A stretch of 64,000 nucleotides of DNA from Rothia nasimurium (GCF_928391935.1 NZ_CAKMTD010000003.1:1-64000), one strand, 5' to 3'; positions 1-11,200 are shown, numbered from the stretch's first letter. The notes: generated by a model not told the origin, from the sequence alone. A program made the numbers and translations.

Positions 1-118
1 CGTATTACTCACCCGTTCGCCACTAATCCACCCAGCAAGCTGGGCTTCATCGTTCGACTTGCATGTGTTAAGCACGCCGCCAGCGTTCGTCCTGAGCCAG
101 AATCAAACTCTCCGTTGA
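1..118 (-). rRNA. rrs: 16S ribosomal RNA, 5' end only
   Basis: The reverse complement contains the universal 16S start region (AGAGTTTGATTCTGGCTCAG) followed by the conserved GACGAACGCTGGCGGCGTG and the ACACATGCAAGTCGAACG block. The remainder of the gene lies beyond the left edge. The V1 loop (AGCCCAGCTTGCTGGGTGG) and the following GTGGCGAACGGGTGAGTAA resemble Rothia and other Micrococcaceae as remembered; this is the main taxonomic clue. The exact mature 5' end is estimated. Confidence 0.97.
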
Positions 119-227
119 AAAAATGAATCGTTTGATGATCTAGTCTCGATTGATTAGCGAACCATTCACCTACGGGGTAGGTGTGGTTCAAGCTGACGAA
201 TCTGAAACCAATTGATTATCAAATTCA

Positions 228-250
228 GTGAGAAACCAGTGGTTTCTCAC
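228..250. promoter_or_regulatory. Perfect hairpin in the 16S rRNA leader
   Basis: An 11-bp inverted repeat (GTGAGAAACCA / TGGTTTCTCAC) with a single-base centre lies about 110 bases upstream of the 16S start. It falls in the precursor leader, where rRNA operons carry processing stems, so it may be part of the RNase III processing structure. That role is an inference; the partner 3' sequence lies outside the window. Confidence 0.5.
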
Positions 251-350
251 AGTGTTATATAAATATTTGGTATCAGTTCTATTTCCATATCACTCACAAC
301 ATGGTGTTGTGTTAGTGTGATGATGGACGATAAGAATGTTATTTATAACA

Positions 351-381
351 TTGGTACGCTATTGAGTTTTCAAGCAACAAA
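351..381 (-). promoter_or_regulatory. rRNA leader boxA-like antitermination element
   Basis: On the minus strand this reads TGCTTGAAAACTCAATAGCG followed by TACCAA. It matches the conserved actinobacterial rRNA leader motif (a TTGAGAACTCAATAGTGTG-like block) that contains the NusB/NusE-binding boxA. It lies about 235 bases upstream of the 16S start, as expected for the transcribed leader. Confidence 0.7.
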
Positions 382-470
382 CCGCATTCTCAACCCTAGC
401 CAGTGATTCCCAGCCGGTGTTTCGTATCGGTCATTCTCAGTTATCGTTGCCTCGTTTGGGCAACTCATTC

Positions 471-499
471 AGTCTATAATGCTTTTTCCATCATCGCAA
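471..499 (-). promoter_or_regulatory. Candidate rRNA promoter P2
   Basis: Minus strand: TTGCGA, 17-bp spacer, TAGACT, about 90 bases upstream of the boxA-like element. The hexamers match the housekeeping sigma consensus at 4-5 of 6 positions. Spacing and location fit a proximal rRNA promoter. No expression evidence is available. Confidence 0.45.
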
Positions 500-675
500 C
501 TCGTTTGAGCGTGACGATAGCCACAAGCTCTTTTCTTTATTCCGAAGCCTTAGCTTCAAACCCGAAAACCAGTTTGATTATTTCTCCCTGGGAGCCTTAC
601 TCGACTCGACTTGTGGTGCACTATTCGATTGTTCTGCGCTTCTGGCCGGTTCCCCGTGCCTCAGCGACTCGTAAT

Positions 676-704
676 ACTCTACGCACTTTTTTGAGGGTGC
701 GCAA
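676..704 (-). promoter_or_regulatory. Candidate rRNA promoter P1
   Basis: Minus strand: TTGCGC, 17-bp spacer with an A-run, TAGAGT, about 555 bases upstream of 16S. This is a reasonable housekeeping promoter in the usual position of a distal rRNA promoter. The rest of 382-870 holds no gene I can support: the one longer reading frame there runs against the rRNA leader and resembles nothing known. Confidence 0.5.
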
Positions 705-872
705 CCCCAAACAAGGCATTTTCCCCTCAAAAGCCCACTCAAACCCACCTAAAAGCAGGTATATCCCCTAGTGAACAGCAGATTAAAATTTCTCAAAAAA
801 AATTTTCAGAAAGCTAGCTACACCCCCTCTACCCACTGCCCTATCCACCGAGAACACCGGGGTAGACAGAAC

Positions 873-922
873 GGACGCCCACTCCGTCCTTCCCTTATAG
901 GGAAAGTGGGGAGTGGGCGTCC
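873..922 (-). terminator. Terminator downstream of tyrS
   Basis: A 13-bp stem (GGACGCCCACTCC / GGAGTGGGCGTCC) encloses a smaller hairpin. It sits 28 bases after the tyrS stop. It is one of several hairpins in the window whose stem base is GGACGCC/GGCGTCC. Confidence 0.7.
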
Positions 923-949
923 GCACCGGTACAGCTGAGGAAGCAGGGC

Positions 950-2257
950 CTAGGAGGCTAGCTCAACAACAGCCATGTTCTTCTTGCCTCGGCGAATCAC
1001 AGCGTACTTGCCCAGCAGCAGATCAGAGTCGACCAGCACGGCGTCCTCACCCTGGACCTTGACATTATTGATGGCAGCGCCACCCTCCTTAAGGGTGCGG
1101 CGGGCCTCGGACTTAGAAGCAGAAAGCCCGGTTTCGGTCAGCACAGTTACCATATCCAGCTGGTCTGCTGAAAGTACCGCGTGGGGCAGCTCGGCGGTAG
1201 CGGCCTTGAGGGTGGCCTCGTCCAGGGCAGCGAAATCGCCCTTGCCGAAGAGGGCCTCAGACGCAGCGATGACCTTTTCGGTAGCCTCAACGCCGTGGAC
1301 CAGAGAAGTAACCTCGTAGGCCAGGGTCTTCTGGGCTAGGCGCTTGAAGGGTTCCTCTTCAACAGACTTCTGCAGGGCAGCAATCTCGTCGCGGGTCTTG
1401 AAGGTGAAAACCTTGAGGCGGTCAGCTACGTCAGCGTCCGCAGTGTTCAGCCAGAACTGGTAGAAGGCATAGGGTGAGCACATCTCAGGATCCAGCCAAA
1501 TAGCGTTACCCTCAGACTTACCAAACTTGGTGCCGTCAGAGTTAGTAATGAGCGGGGTGCCCAGGGCGTGGACAGACTTGCCGGTGACCTTGCGGACCAG
1601 CTCGGTGCCGCTGGTCAGGTTGCCCCACTGATCAGAGCCACCACACTGCAGGGTCACGCCGTGACGGCGGTTGAGTTCCAGGAAGTCATTGCCCTGCAGG
1701 ATCTGGTAGGAGAACTCGGTGTAGGAAATGCCCTCTTCAGAGTTGAGGCGCTTAGCTACGATTTCCTTTTTGATCATGGTGCCCACGCGGAAGTTCTTAC
1801 CAATTTCACGCAGGAAATCGATGGCAGATAGTTCACTGGTCCAGTCCAGGTTATTGACCATCTGGGCCCCATTCTCACCCTCAAAGGACAAGAAACGCTC
1901 AATCTGGCCACGCAGACGGGTCACCCAGCCCTCCACCACATCGCGGGAGTTAAGCACACGCTCAGACGTCTGACGGGGATCCCCAATCAGACCGGTAGCG
2001 CCACCGACCAGCCCGAAGGGGCGGTGGCCAGCCAGCTGCAAACGACGCATGAGCAGCAGCTGAACCAGGTGGCCCAAGTGCAAAGAAGCAGCGGTGGGAT
2101 CGTAACCGATATAGAAATTCACAGTCTCTTCAGCCAGCGCCTTCTCAAGGGCCTCTTCATCGGTGCTGACGTGCACAAAGCCACGCCACTTCAATTCCTG
2201 CCAGATATTCTCAAAGGAATCATCGTTGTGCTGAGCTGCAAGAGTCTCTTCAGACAC
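950..2257 (-). CDS. tyrS: Tyrosyl-tRNA synthetase
   Basis: This class I aminoacyl-tRNA synthetase charges tRNA-Tyr with tyrosine in the cytoplasm. The 435-residue product has the HIGH-type motif (HLGH, in YDPTAASLHLGH near residue 60), the KMSKS-type motif KFGKS near residue 245, tyrosine-site residues in the YQILQGNDF region, and a C-terminal S4-like RNA-binding domain (about 365-430). Length matches bacterial TyrRS. The start is GTG with AGGAG eight bases upstream. It is followed by a strong hairpin and by the rRNA operon in the same direction. Confidence 0.97.
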   Translation of the reverse strand: MSEETLAAQHNDDSFENIWQELKWRGFVHVSTDEEALEKALAEETVNFYIGYDPTAASLHLGHLVQLLLMRRLQLAGHRPFGLVGGATGLIGDPRQTSERVLNSRDVVEGWVTRLRGQIERFLSFEGENGAQMVNNLDWTSELSAIDFLREIGKNFRVGTMIKKEIVAKRLNSEEGISYTEFSYQILQGNDFLELNRRHGVTLQCGGSDQWGNLTSGTELVRKVTGKSVHALGTPLITNSDGTKFGKSEGNAIWLDPEMCSPYAFYQFWLNTADADVADRLKVFTFKTRDEIAALQKSVEEEPFKRLAQKTLAYEVTSLVHGVEATEKVIAASEALFGKGDFAALDEATLKAATAELPHAVLSADQLDMVTVLTETGLSASKSEARRTLKEGGAAINNVKVQGEDAVLVDSDLLLGKYAVIRRGKKNMAVVELAS

Positions 2258-2373
2258 GGTTACTCCTGGTTAGATACGAACAAAATACGGTAAACCAATT
2301 ACCACCTACAACCGTACCAGTTCACCCATAGCCCTCCACCCCAAAGCGCCAGAATGTTCTCTGATTGAGAGAC

Positions 2374-2432
2374 AAAAAGGACGCCACTCCCCCACTCCCC
2401 TGCCTAGGGGCAGGAAGGAGGGAGTGGCGTCC
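2374..2432 (-). terminator. Terminator for the HelD-like gene
   Basis: A 13-bp stem (GGACGCCACTCCC / GGGAGTGGCGTCC) is followed on the minus strand by a run of T. It lies beyond the tandem repeats that follow the helicase gene, so it would end that transcript before tyrS. The tyrS promoter must lie in the roughly 115 bases between this stem and the tyrS start. Confidence 0.75.
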
Positions 2433-2450
2433 TTTCACGAGCCGAGCCGG

Positions 2451-2744
2451 AACAAACTACTCGGTGGGGGCCAGAGCGGCTGGGAGCTGGCTAAAAACCA
2501 GCAAGGGGCAGGAAGGAGGGGGCGGCGTCCTTACACACACTGAGCCAGAACAAACTACTCGGTGGGGAGCCAGAGCGGCTGGGAGCTGGCTAGAAACCAG
2601 CAAGGGGCAGGAAGGAGGGGCTGCGTCCTTACCCCAAACAGGCCGAAGCAGTTTACTCCGTGGGGGTAAGACCAGCCGGGAGCTGGCTAGAAGCCAGCAG
2701 GTGCAGGCGCTGGGTGGGGCGGGTCATGGACACATACAAATCCC
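2451..2744. repeat. Three tandem copies (98-bp period) of the helicase gene 3' end
   Basis: The block aacaaactac recurs at 2451, 2549 and, diverged, 2647, giving a regular 98-bp period. The copy nearest the gene is the genuine C-terminus (SSQLPAGLTPTE then TAA). The two outer copies still carry recognisable tails (SQLPAALAPTE then TAG in the outermost; one extra base in the middle one), and each carries the right half of the GGCGTCC hairpin. The gene end plus half of its terminator has therefore been amplified in tandem. The outer copies are non-coding. Confidence 0.85.
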
Positions 2745-4968
2745 CCACCGAACCGTTAGCTGCACGCACCAGGTCGGCAGGCTCAACGATAATCACAGTG
2801 TCGAACTCCAGGCCCTTAGCCTCCCAGGGGGTCAAAATCAGTACCTGGTGTTCCAGGGCAGAAGCAGAAGTGCCCAGCTTGCCCTTATGCTCGGCAGCAA
2901 TCGCCAGGGCAGTCTCCCGGTAACGCTCCTCAGCCACAATGACACCAATCAAACCGCCACCAGGGTGGGCCAGCTCCTCGCTGACCGTCTGCACCACAGC
3001 CGGGTAGAGGCCGTCCTCACCCACAACACGGACGGACGGCGCCCACTTGCCCTCACGCACCGCGCGGGGGGCAGAAATATCCAGGCCAGCAGCACGGGCA
3101 ACCGCCACGGCCGCGTCCGAAATCTGGGCGGGGGTACGGTAGTTAACGGTCAGCTCGTCCAGGGTAAACCGCTCCCCCACAAAAGGCTCAAGAGCCTGCG
3201 CCCAGGACTGGGAAGCAGCAGCCGACGATGCCTGGGCAATGTCACCCACCACCGTGAACGACTTCATGGGGCAACGGCGCATGAGCAGACGCCACTGCAT
3301 GGGGGAAAGCTCCTGGGCCTCGTCCACCACCACATGCCCGTAAGCCCAGGTACGGTCAGCCTGGGCAGCCCGGGCGGCAGTCATACGTTCGCCGCGCTCC
3401 TCATTCAACTCAGCAATCTGCTCAGCCGTGACCACGCCGTCCACACCCATGTCAGCCAGCTGCTGATCAACGTTCTCCAGGGCCTTGCGGGCATTCTCAA
3501 GGTTGGCCTGGTGGTCAGCCTCAGCCCGGGCGGCAGCCGCCGCGCCCGCCACCTGGGAAAAATCACCCAAGAGCTCAGCAGCCTCATCCAGCAGGGGCAC
3601 ATCAGCCTCAGTAAAAGGAAGGGAGGAGGGGCGGGCCAGCACATCACGCTCAGCCTCAGACAGGACGCCAGCGGTTGCGCTGTGCAGGTACTCCGGCTTA
3701 GCGAACAAGGACCGCACCAGAGTCTCAGGGGCCAGGGGCAGCCAGTGCAGATTGATGGCGCGGCGCACGTCCATCGAGGCGCGGACGTCGTCCTCCAGGT
3801 AGGGGCGGTCCACCGGACGGCCAGCGGCAGCGTCCAGCTTCTCATTGAGCTGGGCGGTGAGCTCCTTCAGCAGGATCTTCACAAAAGTCTCACGGGCCTC
3901 GTTATGGGGCTTACCCGTTGAACGCGCCGTGTTCCGGGCATGCTTAACCATACCGGGGGTCAGCTCAATCGGCGTCGACTCAACATACATTGTGATGGGC
4001 TTGGCCGGAATCTTCTGGCGGTCAGCCACAGCCTTTTTGATAACCTCAGCCATCCGCAAATCACCCTTGACCTGGGCCACCGCTGGGTCAGACTCAGGCA
4101 CAGCCTTCACACCGGGGTAGAGGGTAGCCAGGGAAGACATGACCACGCCCGTCTCGCCCAGGGAAGGCAGAACCCGCTCGATGTACCACATGAAGGAGGC
4201 CGAGGGGCCCACCACCAGGACACCCGCATTATTGAGACGCTCGCGGAAGGTGTAAAGCAGGTAGGCGGCACGGTGCAGGGCCACAGCAGTCTTACCGGTA
4301 CCGGGGCCACCCTGCACGACGCGGACGCCCGCCAAATCAGCGCGAATCATGGCGTCCTGCTCAGCCTGAATAGTGGCCACGATATCACCCATACGGCCGG
4401 TGCGCTTGCGGTTCAGGGCAGCCAACAGGGCACCTTCCCCGTGCAGGTTCTCCTCGCCCTCAGCCAGCAGGGTTGAGTCGAGGACGTCGTCCTCAAAGCC
4501 GGTGACCTCACGACGTTCTAGCATGAGGTGGCGGCGGCGGCGCACCCCCTGCCGGTTAAAAGCAGTGGCCTGGTAGAAGGTACCAGCTTCGGGGGCACGC
4601 CAGTCAATGAGCAGGCGCTCATGGCTCTCCGTGGCCAAGCCGATTCGGCCGATGTAGCGGACGAGGTCGCCCTCAAGGTCGAGACGGCCGAAGGCTAAGC
4701 GGTGGTCGACGGCGTTGTACTGGGCCAGGCGGTCCTCATAGTGCTGGGCGTAGGCGTCGCGCTCAGACCGGTTCTGGTGGCTGCCCACAGCCTGGTTCTT
4801 GCGGGTGCTCTTGAGTTTCTTCTCGTTAATGTCTCGGAGCTCGTCCAGGCGGGCGTAGAGCTTATTCACGTAGGCTCGTTCTTCTGCCAGCTGGGCCTCG
4901 TAGGCTGTGTCAGCAGCAGTCTGCTCGCCGGTAGCGGCTGTGTTCTCGGTCAAGAGGGAACCCTTCAT
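2653..4968 (-). CDS. helD: HelD-like RNA polymerase-associated UvrD-family ATPase
   Basis: The 771-residue protein has an N-terminal coiled-coil-like segment (about 20-60), a Walker A motif GGPGTGKT near residue 220, a DEAQ Walker B-type motif (VVVDEAQELSP) near 550, and late helicase motifs (NYRTPAQI; LTPWEAKGLEFDTVI; YVSMTRP). HelD proteins are superfamily 1 ATPases that bind RNA polymerase and help release it from stalled or terminated complexes; some actinobacterial relatives also affect rifampicin tolerance. That role is known for the family and inferred here. The ATG start lacks a clear ribosome site. The 3' end is tandemly repeated downstream. Confidence 0.85.
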   Translation of the reverse strand: MKGSLLTENTAATGEQTAADTAYEAQLAEERAYVNKLYARLDELRDINEKKLKSTRKNQAVGSHQNRSERDAYAQHYEDRLAQYNAVDHRLAFGRLDLEGDLVRYIGRIGLATESHERLLIDWRAPEAGTFYQATAFNRQGVRRRRHLMLERREVTGFEDDVLDSTLLAEGEENLHGEGALLAALNRKRTGRMGDIVATIQAEQDAMIRADLAGVRVVQGGPGTGKTAVALHRAAYLLYTFRERLNNAGVLVVGPSASFMWYIERVLPSLGETGVVMSSLATLYPGVKAVPESDPAVAQVKGDLRMAEVIKKAVADRQKIPAKPITMYVESTPIELTPGMVKHARNTARSTGKPHNEARETFVKILLKELTAQLNEKLDAAAGRPVDRPYLEDDVRASMDVRRAINLHWLPLAPETLVRSLFAKPEYLHSATAGVLSEAERDVLARPSSLPFTEADVPLLDEAAELLGDFSQVAGAAAAARAEADHQANLENARKALENVDQQLADMGVDGVVTAEQIAELNEERGERMTAARAAQADRTWAYGHVVVDEAQELSPMQWRLLMRRCPMKSFTVVGDIAQASSAAASQSWAQALEPFVGERFTLDELTVNYRTPAQISDAAVAVARAAGLDISAPRAVREGKWAPSVRVVGEDGLYPAVVQTVSEELAHPGGGLIGVIVAEERYRETALAIAAEHKGKLGTSASALEHQVLILTPWEAKGLEFDTVIIVEPADLVRAANGSVGDLYVSMTRPTQRLHLLASSQLPAGLTPTE

Positions 4969-5017
4969 CGCGGATAATTCAAGCCCTCTATTCTATACCC
5001 GCCACCCCCTTAAAGAG

Positions 5018-5061
5018 AAGGACGCCCCTACCCACCAGCCCCGGGCAGGGCAGGCGGGCAG
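5018..5061. repeat. Degenerate copy of the terminator-type repeat, left of the adhesin gene
   Basis: Over about 40 bases this is nearly identical to 11734-11776 (aaggacgcccc then acccaccagccccgggcagg), but its right arm has lost the GGGGGCGTCC end. The two copies bracket the giant surface-protein gene. Here the stem would be imperfect. Confidence 0.6.
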
Positions 5062-5133
5062 GGGGAAGAGGAAGCGCTGGTTTGCCCATGTAGCGAAGGA
5101 GCCCCCACCTCCCACCGGGGCTAGATACAAGGA

Positions 5134-5176
5134 ACCCCCGGTCATCCACCTCTCACAGAGGGGAACGACCGGGGGT
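5134..5176. terminator. Terminator after the giant surface-protein gene
   Basis: Ten-bp stem ACCCCCGGTC / GACCGGGGGT around a 23-base loop, about 60 bases past the stop codon. The run of T after the stem is weak on both strands. The region 4969-5233 otherwise holds the helicase gene promoter region and no gene. Confidence 0.65.
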
Positions 5177-5233
5177 CTTGTCATTCGCCGGTACCAACTA
5201 GCCGGTAGCTAGCTGGCGGCCAGAGGATCCTGG

Positions 5234-8200
5234 TTACTCAGAATCCTTCTTGCGACGGCCGCGACGGGTCAGGACAGCACCCAGACCCATCAGCAGGGCA
5301 CCAGCGCCAGCAAGGGCACCAACTTCAGCACCGGTGTGGGCCAGGCTGCCGGAGGTGGACTTAGGAGCCGGGGTGGTGCTGGAGGAACCGGTTGAGCCGG
5401 TTGAGCCGCCAGCGTTACCGCCAGTGGAGCCACCGGTGTTGCCACCAGTTGAACCGCCAGTGTTACCACCGGTCGAACCGCCGGTGTTGCCACCAGTACC
5501 GCCGTTACCGGGGTTGGTCGGCTCAGTCGGCTGAGTGGGCTCACCGGGGTTAGCCGGGTCGCTGGGATCAACCGGAGTAATGGGCTGGTTAGGCAGACCG
5601 GGGTCAGCCGGGTTGGTGGGATCAACCGGGGTGGGCTGAGTGGGCTCACCGGGGTTGGTCGGCTGAGTAGGCTCAGTGGGCTCAGTCGGCTGAGTAGGTT
5701 CAGTCGGCTCACCCGGCTGCTCAGGATCTACCGGAGCAGGATCCTTGGGATCGTTCTTGATGTAAGGAATCAGGGTATCCACACCGGGGGTGTTGGTAGT
5801 CGGCGGGATGTAACCCTTTGAGGGATCCTCAGGATCAACGGGCTTCAGGGGCTCGTTGGTCTTAGGATCAACCGGGGTGTAACCAGGAACGTAAGGAATC
5901 ACGTTACCGTCACCGGGAACAATCGGATCACCGGGCTTAGACGGATCGAAGGGGTAAGGAATCTTGGGCAGATCCTCAACCGGAACGTCGGGAAGCTGCG
6001 GAATCCAGTTCGCCACCTTCTGGTAGACGTAGGTGACAACAGTTTCGCCCTCAACGACCTGGCCGTCCTCAGCGCCCTCGGTCAGGGAGGGAACCAGGAC
6101 GTAGCGGGTGCCGTCTTCCAGGGTTACCTCAGTGACCTTGTGATCCTTGGTTGAGTAGTCAGTACCCACTGCGCCGTCCTTGGTATCGGTCACAGGGTTC
6201 AGGCCGGGGATGGGGTTGTCATCAACGTCCTTGTAGGTCACCTTGACGGTACCGGTCTTGGCATCAGGGGTGCCAGGCTCGTCCTTGACGTAAGGAATCG
6301 GGGTATCAACACCGGGGGTGTTGGTGGTCGGCGGGATGTAACCCTTTGAGGGGTCCTCAGGATCGACGGGCTTCAGGGGCTCGCCGGTGTTGGGATCCTC
6401 AGGGGTGTACCCGGGTACGTACGGAATGACGGTATCCGGGGTGGGGGTTACCGGCTGATCCGGGTTGTTGGGATCGAAGGGGTAAGGAATCTTGGGCAGG
6501 TCCTCGGTGGGAACACCGGGGATCTGGGGAATCCAGTTAGCGACCTTCTGGTAGATGTAGGTGATTTCGGTGGTACCTTCAACTACCTCACCGGTTTCGG
6601 AGCCGATGGTCTTGGTGGGAACCAGAACATAGCGGGTGCCGTCGGCGGTGATGATTTCCTCAGCCTTGGTGCCGGTGGTGTTGTACTTGCCACCAACGGG
6701 TGAGTCAGAAACCAGGGTGGTGGAGGACTTGAGGGTGTTGCCCTCGGTGTCCTGGAAGTGAACCACGACGTTACCGGTCTTGACCTCTACCGGGGGTTCC
6801 TCATTCTTGACGTAAGGAATGGGGGTGTCCTTGCCGGGGGTGTTGGTGGTCGGCGGGATGTAACCCTTTGAGGGATCCTCAGGATCGACGGGCTTCAGCG
6901 GCTCGCCGGTGTTGGGATCCTCAGGGGTGTAACCGGGAACGTACGGAATGACGGTATCCGGGGTGGGGGTTACCGGCTGATCCGGGTTGGTCGGATCGAA
7001 GGGGTAAGGAATGACCGGACGCTCATCTACGGGCACGCCAGGGATTTCGGGAATCCAGTTGGCGACCTTCTGGTAGACGTAGGTGACGGTGGTGGTGCCT
7101 TCAACGACCTCACCGGTTTCAGCACCGCGGGTCTTGGAGGGAACCAGGACGTAGCGGGTACCGTCTGCAAGCATGATGCTCTCAGGCTTGTTGTCGGTGG
7201 TGTCGTAGGCGGTACCGACAGCAGCGCCTGCGGTGTCAGTAACGGTTGCCTTGATGGTTTCACCAGCGGTGTTGATGTACTTGACCTCAACGTTGCCGGT
7301 AGCGGGGGCAGGGGTTTCATCCTTGACGTAAGGAATCGGAGTATCAACACCGGGGGTATTAGTGGTCGGCGGGATGTAACCCTTTGAGGGATCCTCAGGA
7401 TCGACAGGCTTCAGGGGCTCGCCGGTGTTGGGGTCCTCAGGGGTGTAACCGGGAACGTAAGGAATGACCTGGCCGTCACCGGGAACCACAGGCTGATCCG
7501 GGGTGGTGGGATCGAAGGGGTAAGGAATCTGGGGCAGGTCCTCGGTGGGAACGCCGGGGATCTGGGGGATCCAGTTTGCGACCTTCTGGTAGAAGTAGGT
7601 CACCTCGGTGACGCCCTCAACGACGTCGCCAGTCTCGGCACCCTTGGTCTTGGAGGGTACCAGGACGTACTTGCTGCCATCGGTGGTGATGATGGTTTCA
7701 GGCTTGTTGTCGGTGGTGTCGTAACCGGTACCAACGTTGGCGTTGTTGGTGTCCAGGACGGAGGTCTTGATGGCGTTGCCTTCAACGTCCTTGTAGTGGA
7801 CGATGACGTCACCGGTAGCAACAGCGGGGGTGACCTCGCGGTAGATGTAGGTGACAACGGTTTCGCCGTTGGTGACGGTGCCGGTCTCGTTGCCCTTGGT
7901 CAGGTTGGGGACCAGCTCGTAGACCTTGCCATCAGCGGTGGTGATGGTGTTGGGCTTGTTGTCGGTGGTGTCGTAGGCAGTGCCAGCCTTGGTGCCAGCA
8001 GCGGTGTCTACCACGGGGGCAGAGATTTCGTTGCCTTCAAGGTCGGTGTACTTGACGGTGACGGAGCCGGTTTCAACCTTCTTGTAAACGTAGGTGACAA
8101 CGGTTTCGCCCTTGGCCAGGTTACCGGTTTCGGTGCCTTCGGTCTTGGTGGGGACGAGCTCGTAGACGGTACCGTCAGCGGCGGTGATGGTCTCGGGCTT

Positions 8201-11200
8201 AAGGTCGGTGGTGTCGTAGGTGACGGGCTTGCCGTTAGCGTCCAGGATGTCGGTGGTGGCGGTATCGGTGGCAGGTGCCTGAATCTCGTTACCGGCCTCA
8301 TCGACGTACTTGACGACGACTGAGCCCTGGTCCTTCACGTAGGTGATGATGGTGTCTTCACCGGGGTTGGAAGGAGTCGGGGGGATGTAGCCCTTTGAGG
8401 GGTCCTCGGGGTCGACGGGCTTCAGGGGCTCGCCGTTGGGGTCCTCAGGGGTGTACCCGGGTACGTACGGAATGACGGTATCCGGGGTGGGGGTTACCGG
8501 CTGATCCGGGTTGTTGGGATCGAAGGGGTAGGGGATCTCGGGGGTGCTGCCGTCGGGAAGCTGCGGGATCCAGCTGGCTACCTTCTGGTAGACGTAGGTG
8601 ACAGCGGTTTCACCAGCAACGACGGTGCCGGTCTCGGTGCCTTCAGTCTTAGAAGGTACGAGGACGTAGCGGGAGCCGTCTTCAGTGGTGATTTCGGCAG
8701 GCTTGTTGTCGGTGGTGTCGTAGGCAGCGCCAGTTTCGGTACGGGCGGTGTCTTCGACCTGGGTCTTGATGACATTGCCCTTGGTGTCGACGTAGTTAAC
8801 GACGACGGTACCGTACTCAACCTTTTCGTAAACGTAGGTCACGGAGGTGACGCCCTCAACGACCTTACCGGTTTCGTTACCGTCGGTGCGGACCAGGCGG
8901 TACTCGGTTTCGCTACCGTCAGGGTTGGTCACCGTGATGGTGTCCTTCTTCTGATCGGTGGTGTCGTAGGGGGTATCGACGTAGACAGAGTTTTCATCGG
9001 TCACGGGGGCCTGGATGATGTTGCCCTTGGTGTCGATGAAGTTGACGACGACTGAACCGCGATCCTTCTCTACATAGGGAATGAAGGTGTCGTTACCGGG
9101 GGTAGTGGTGGTCGGGGGGATGTAGCCCTTGGACTCGTCGTTGGGGTCAACAGGAACGAGAGGATCGTTGGTGTTGGGGTCAACGGGAGTGTAACCGGGA
9201 ACGTAAGGAATGACGTTGTCCGGGGTGGGGGTGATGGGCTGATCCGGGTTTTCAGGATCGAAGGGGTACTCGATCTTAGGTTCTTCACCTACAGGGACAC
9301 CAGGGATCTGGGGTACCCAGCTACCAACCTTCTGGTAGACGTAGGTGACCTGGGTGGGATCCTGGGCTACAGTGCCGGTTCCGTCGCTCTTGACAGGGTC
9401 ATTGGTACCAACTTGAGCGGTGGTCTTGGAGGGAACCAGGACGTACTTGACGCCGTCAACAGTGATTTCGGTGGGCTTGTTGTCGTTGGTGTCGTAAGAA
9501 GAACCAACGGAAGCGTCAGTGGTGTCGACAACAGAATCCTTGATGACGTTGCCTTCGGTGTCAACGTAGTTGACGGTGACGGAGGACTTGACTTCCTTGT
9601 AGACGTAGGTCAGCTCCTGGACGGTGTTCTGCTGGACGGTACCGGTCTCGCTGGTGGCGGCGGCGTAAGTGCGGCCGTGTTCGTCTTTGCCCTCCTTGCC
9701 TTCGGTAACAGGACGTAGGCCGTCGGTATCGACCTTTACGTACTCGTAGACCTTGCCGTCGGCGCCGGTAATGAACTGGGGCTTTACGTCTGCGCTGGTG
9801 GCGTCGTAGGCAGAGTCAGTGGCGCCGTAGGAGACGAGGTCGTTCTTAGCCTTAATCTCATTGCCGTTTTCGTCGACGTAGTAGACGTCAACGTCGCCCT
9901 TGGGGGCGTACCAGTAGGTGACGTGCTGCTCGTTCCTGGCGTTACCGTTACGGAGGGACCAGTTAAAGCCACCTACACGGAAATCATCAATACCAAGAGC
10001 CTTGGCAGGACGCTGGTCATTAGCAACCCGTGCGTAGGTCGGGTCTGATACAAGACCAGCAGTGGTGCTCAGCAGACCGGTTGCGGAAAGGTCATCGTAG
10101 TTAGTGACAACTGCGCGGTAGCTGTATTTTTCGCCATTAACCTCCCAGCTGTGAACCTTAGGTTCTGAAGCAACCGAGTTCCAGGAGTCAGGAGCAATAG
10201 GCTGGGACTCATACATCAGTTTCCAGTCGTCCTCATTGGTAGCGTCGCTCAGCGCGTTACCGCCGTTGGCGGTGTCCTTACCGTAGAGGGTAGCCAGGTT
10301 AGGGCTTTCGGGGTTGAGGTAGTAAACCTTAACAACGATTGAGCCATCAGGCTCAACGACGGTGCGGGTACGGCGGGTATTGGACTGGATAGTATCTGCA
10401 GTGACCCCAAGTGCATAGTCAGTAGCCAGAATTTTGGCATCTGCTGAGAGGGTCGGGGACTCTACCAGCTCATACTTATCGAAGGTTACAGGGCCAGCGA
10501 TTGCGTAAAGGTCACCTGTGTAACCACCGGTTTGGGTGTAGCGGGCTAGCAACTCATGGGTACCCACTACCTTGTAAGAAGCAGTCTGGGTAGCCGGAGT
10601 AGGAACCTGAACTACAGGGGCATTACTCGCAGCGCCTTCACCGCTAGGATTAGCCTTATTGAGAATAATAGTGATGTGGTTAGCATCGCTACCCGCGGCA
10701 GACTTAACACGGAATTCACGCCCTGCAACAGAACCGTCAGCAGCGTAGGTTACATCGTAGTTCAGGGTGAAAAAGCTATCCCCAAGCTGAGGGCTCAGTG
10801 CATCAGTAAGCCCCAAAGGAACGTTGGCATCCCCCTCATTCAGTTCAAAAGACCGAACAATGGTATTGGTGTTCTTATCCACCAGATTAACGAAGATAGT
10901 GCCGGGGCCAATATTCCGATCAGCTGAGGAAGTGACGTAGTAATTCACGCCGTTACGTTCATTGTAATCAGCATTAGTATCGTTTAGCTCGTCGAGCAAA
11001 ACAATACCGAAGGTTTCACGGCCGTCCACAGGATCAGCAATATAGCCTGCAGGAACAGTAACATCATTGTTCTTGATGTAGGCTTCATTGGCGGCAGCGT
11101 CCAGGCGTTCGGTGGTGGTACCAACAGTGCCGGTGTCAGTGGGCAGGTGCCAGGTACCCGATACGCCACTCAGAGAATCAGGGTTGGTGTAATCAATGTT

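Noticed and set aside
403..771. A 122-codon plus-strand frame in the rRNA upstream region
   Set aside because: It lies across the rRNA promoters and leader, reads opposite to them, and is Ser-rich without any family feature.
2365..3921. Long plus-strand open frame opposite the HelD-like gene
   Set aside because: It runs antisense to a gene with clear helicase motifs, has low-complexity Arg/Gly/His composition, no family resemblance, and crosses the tandem repeats.
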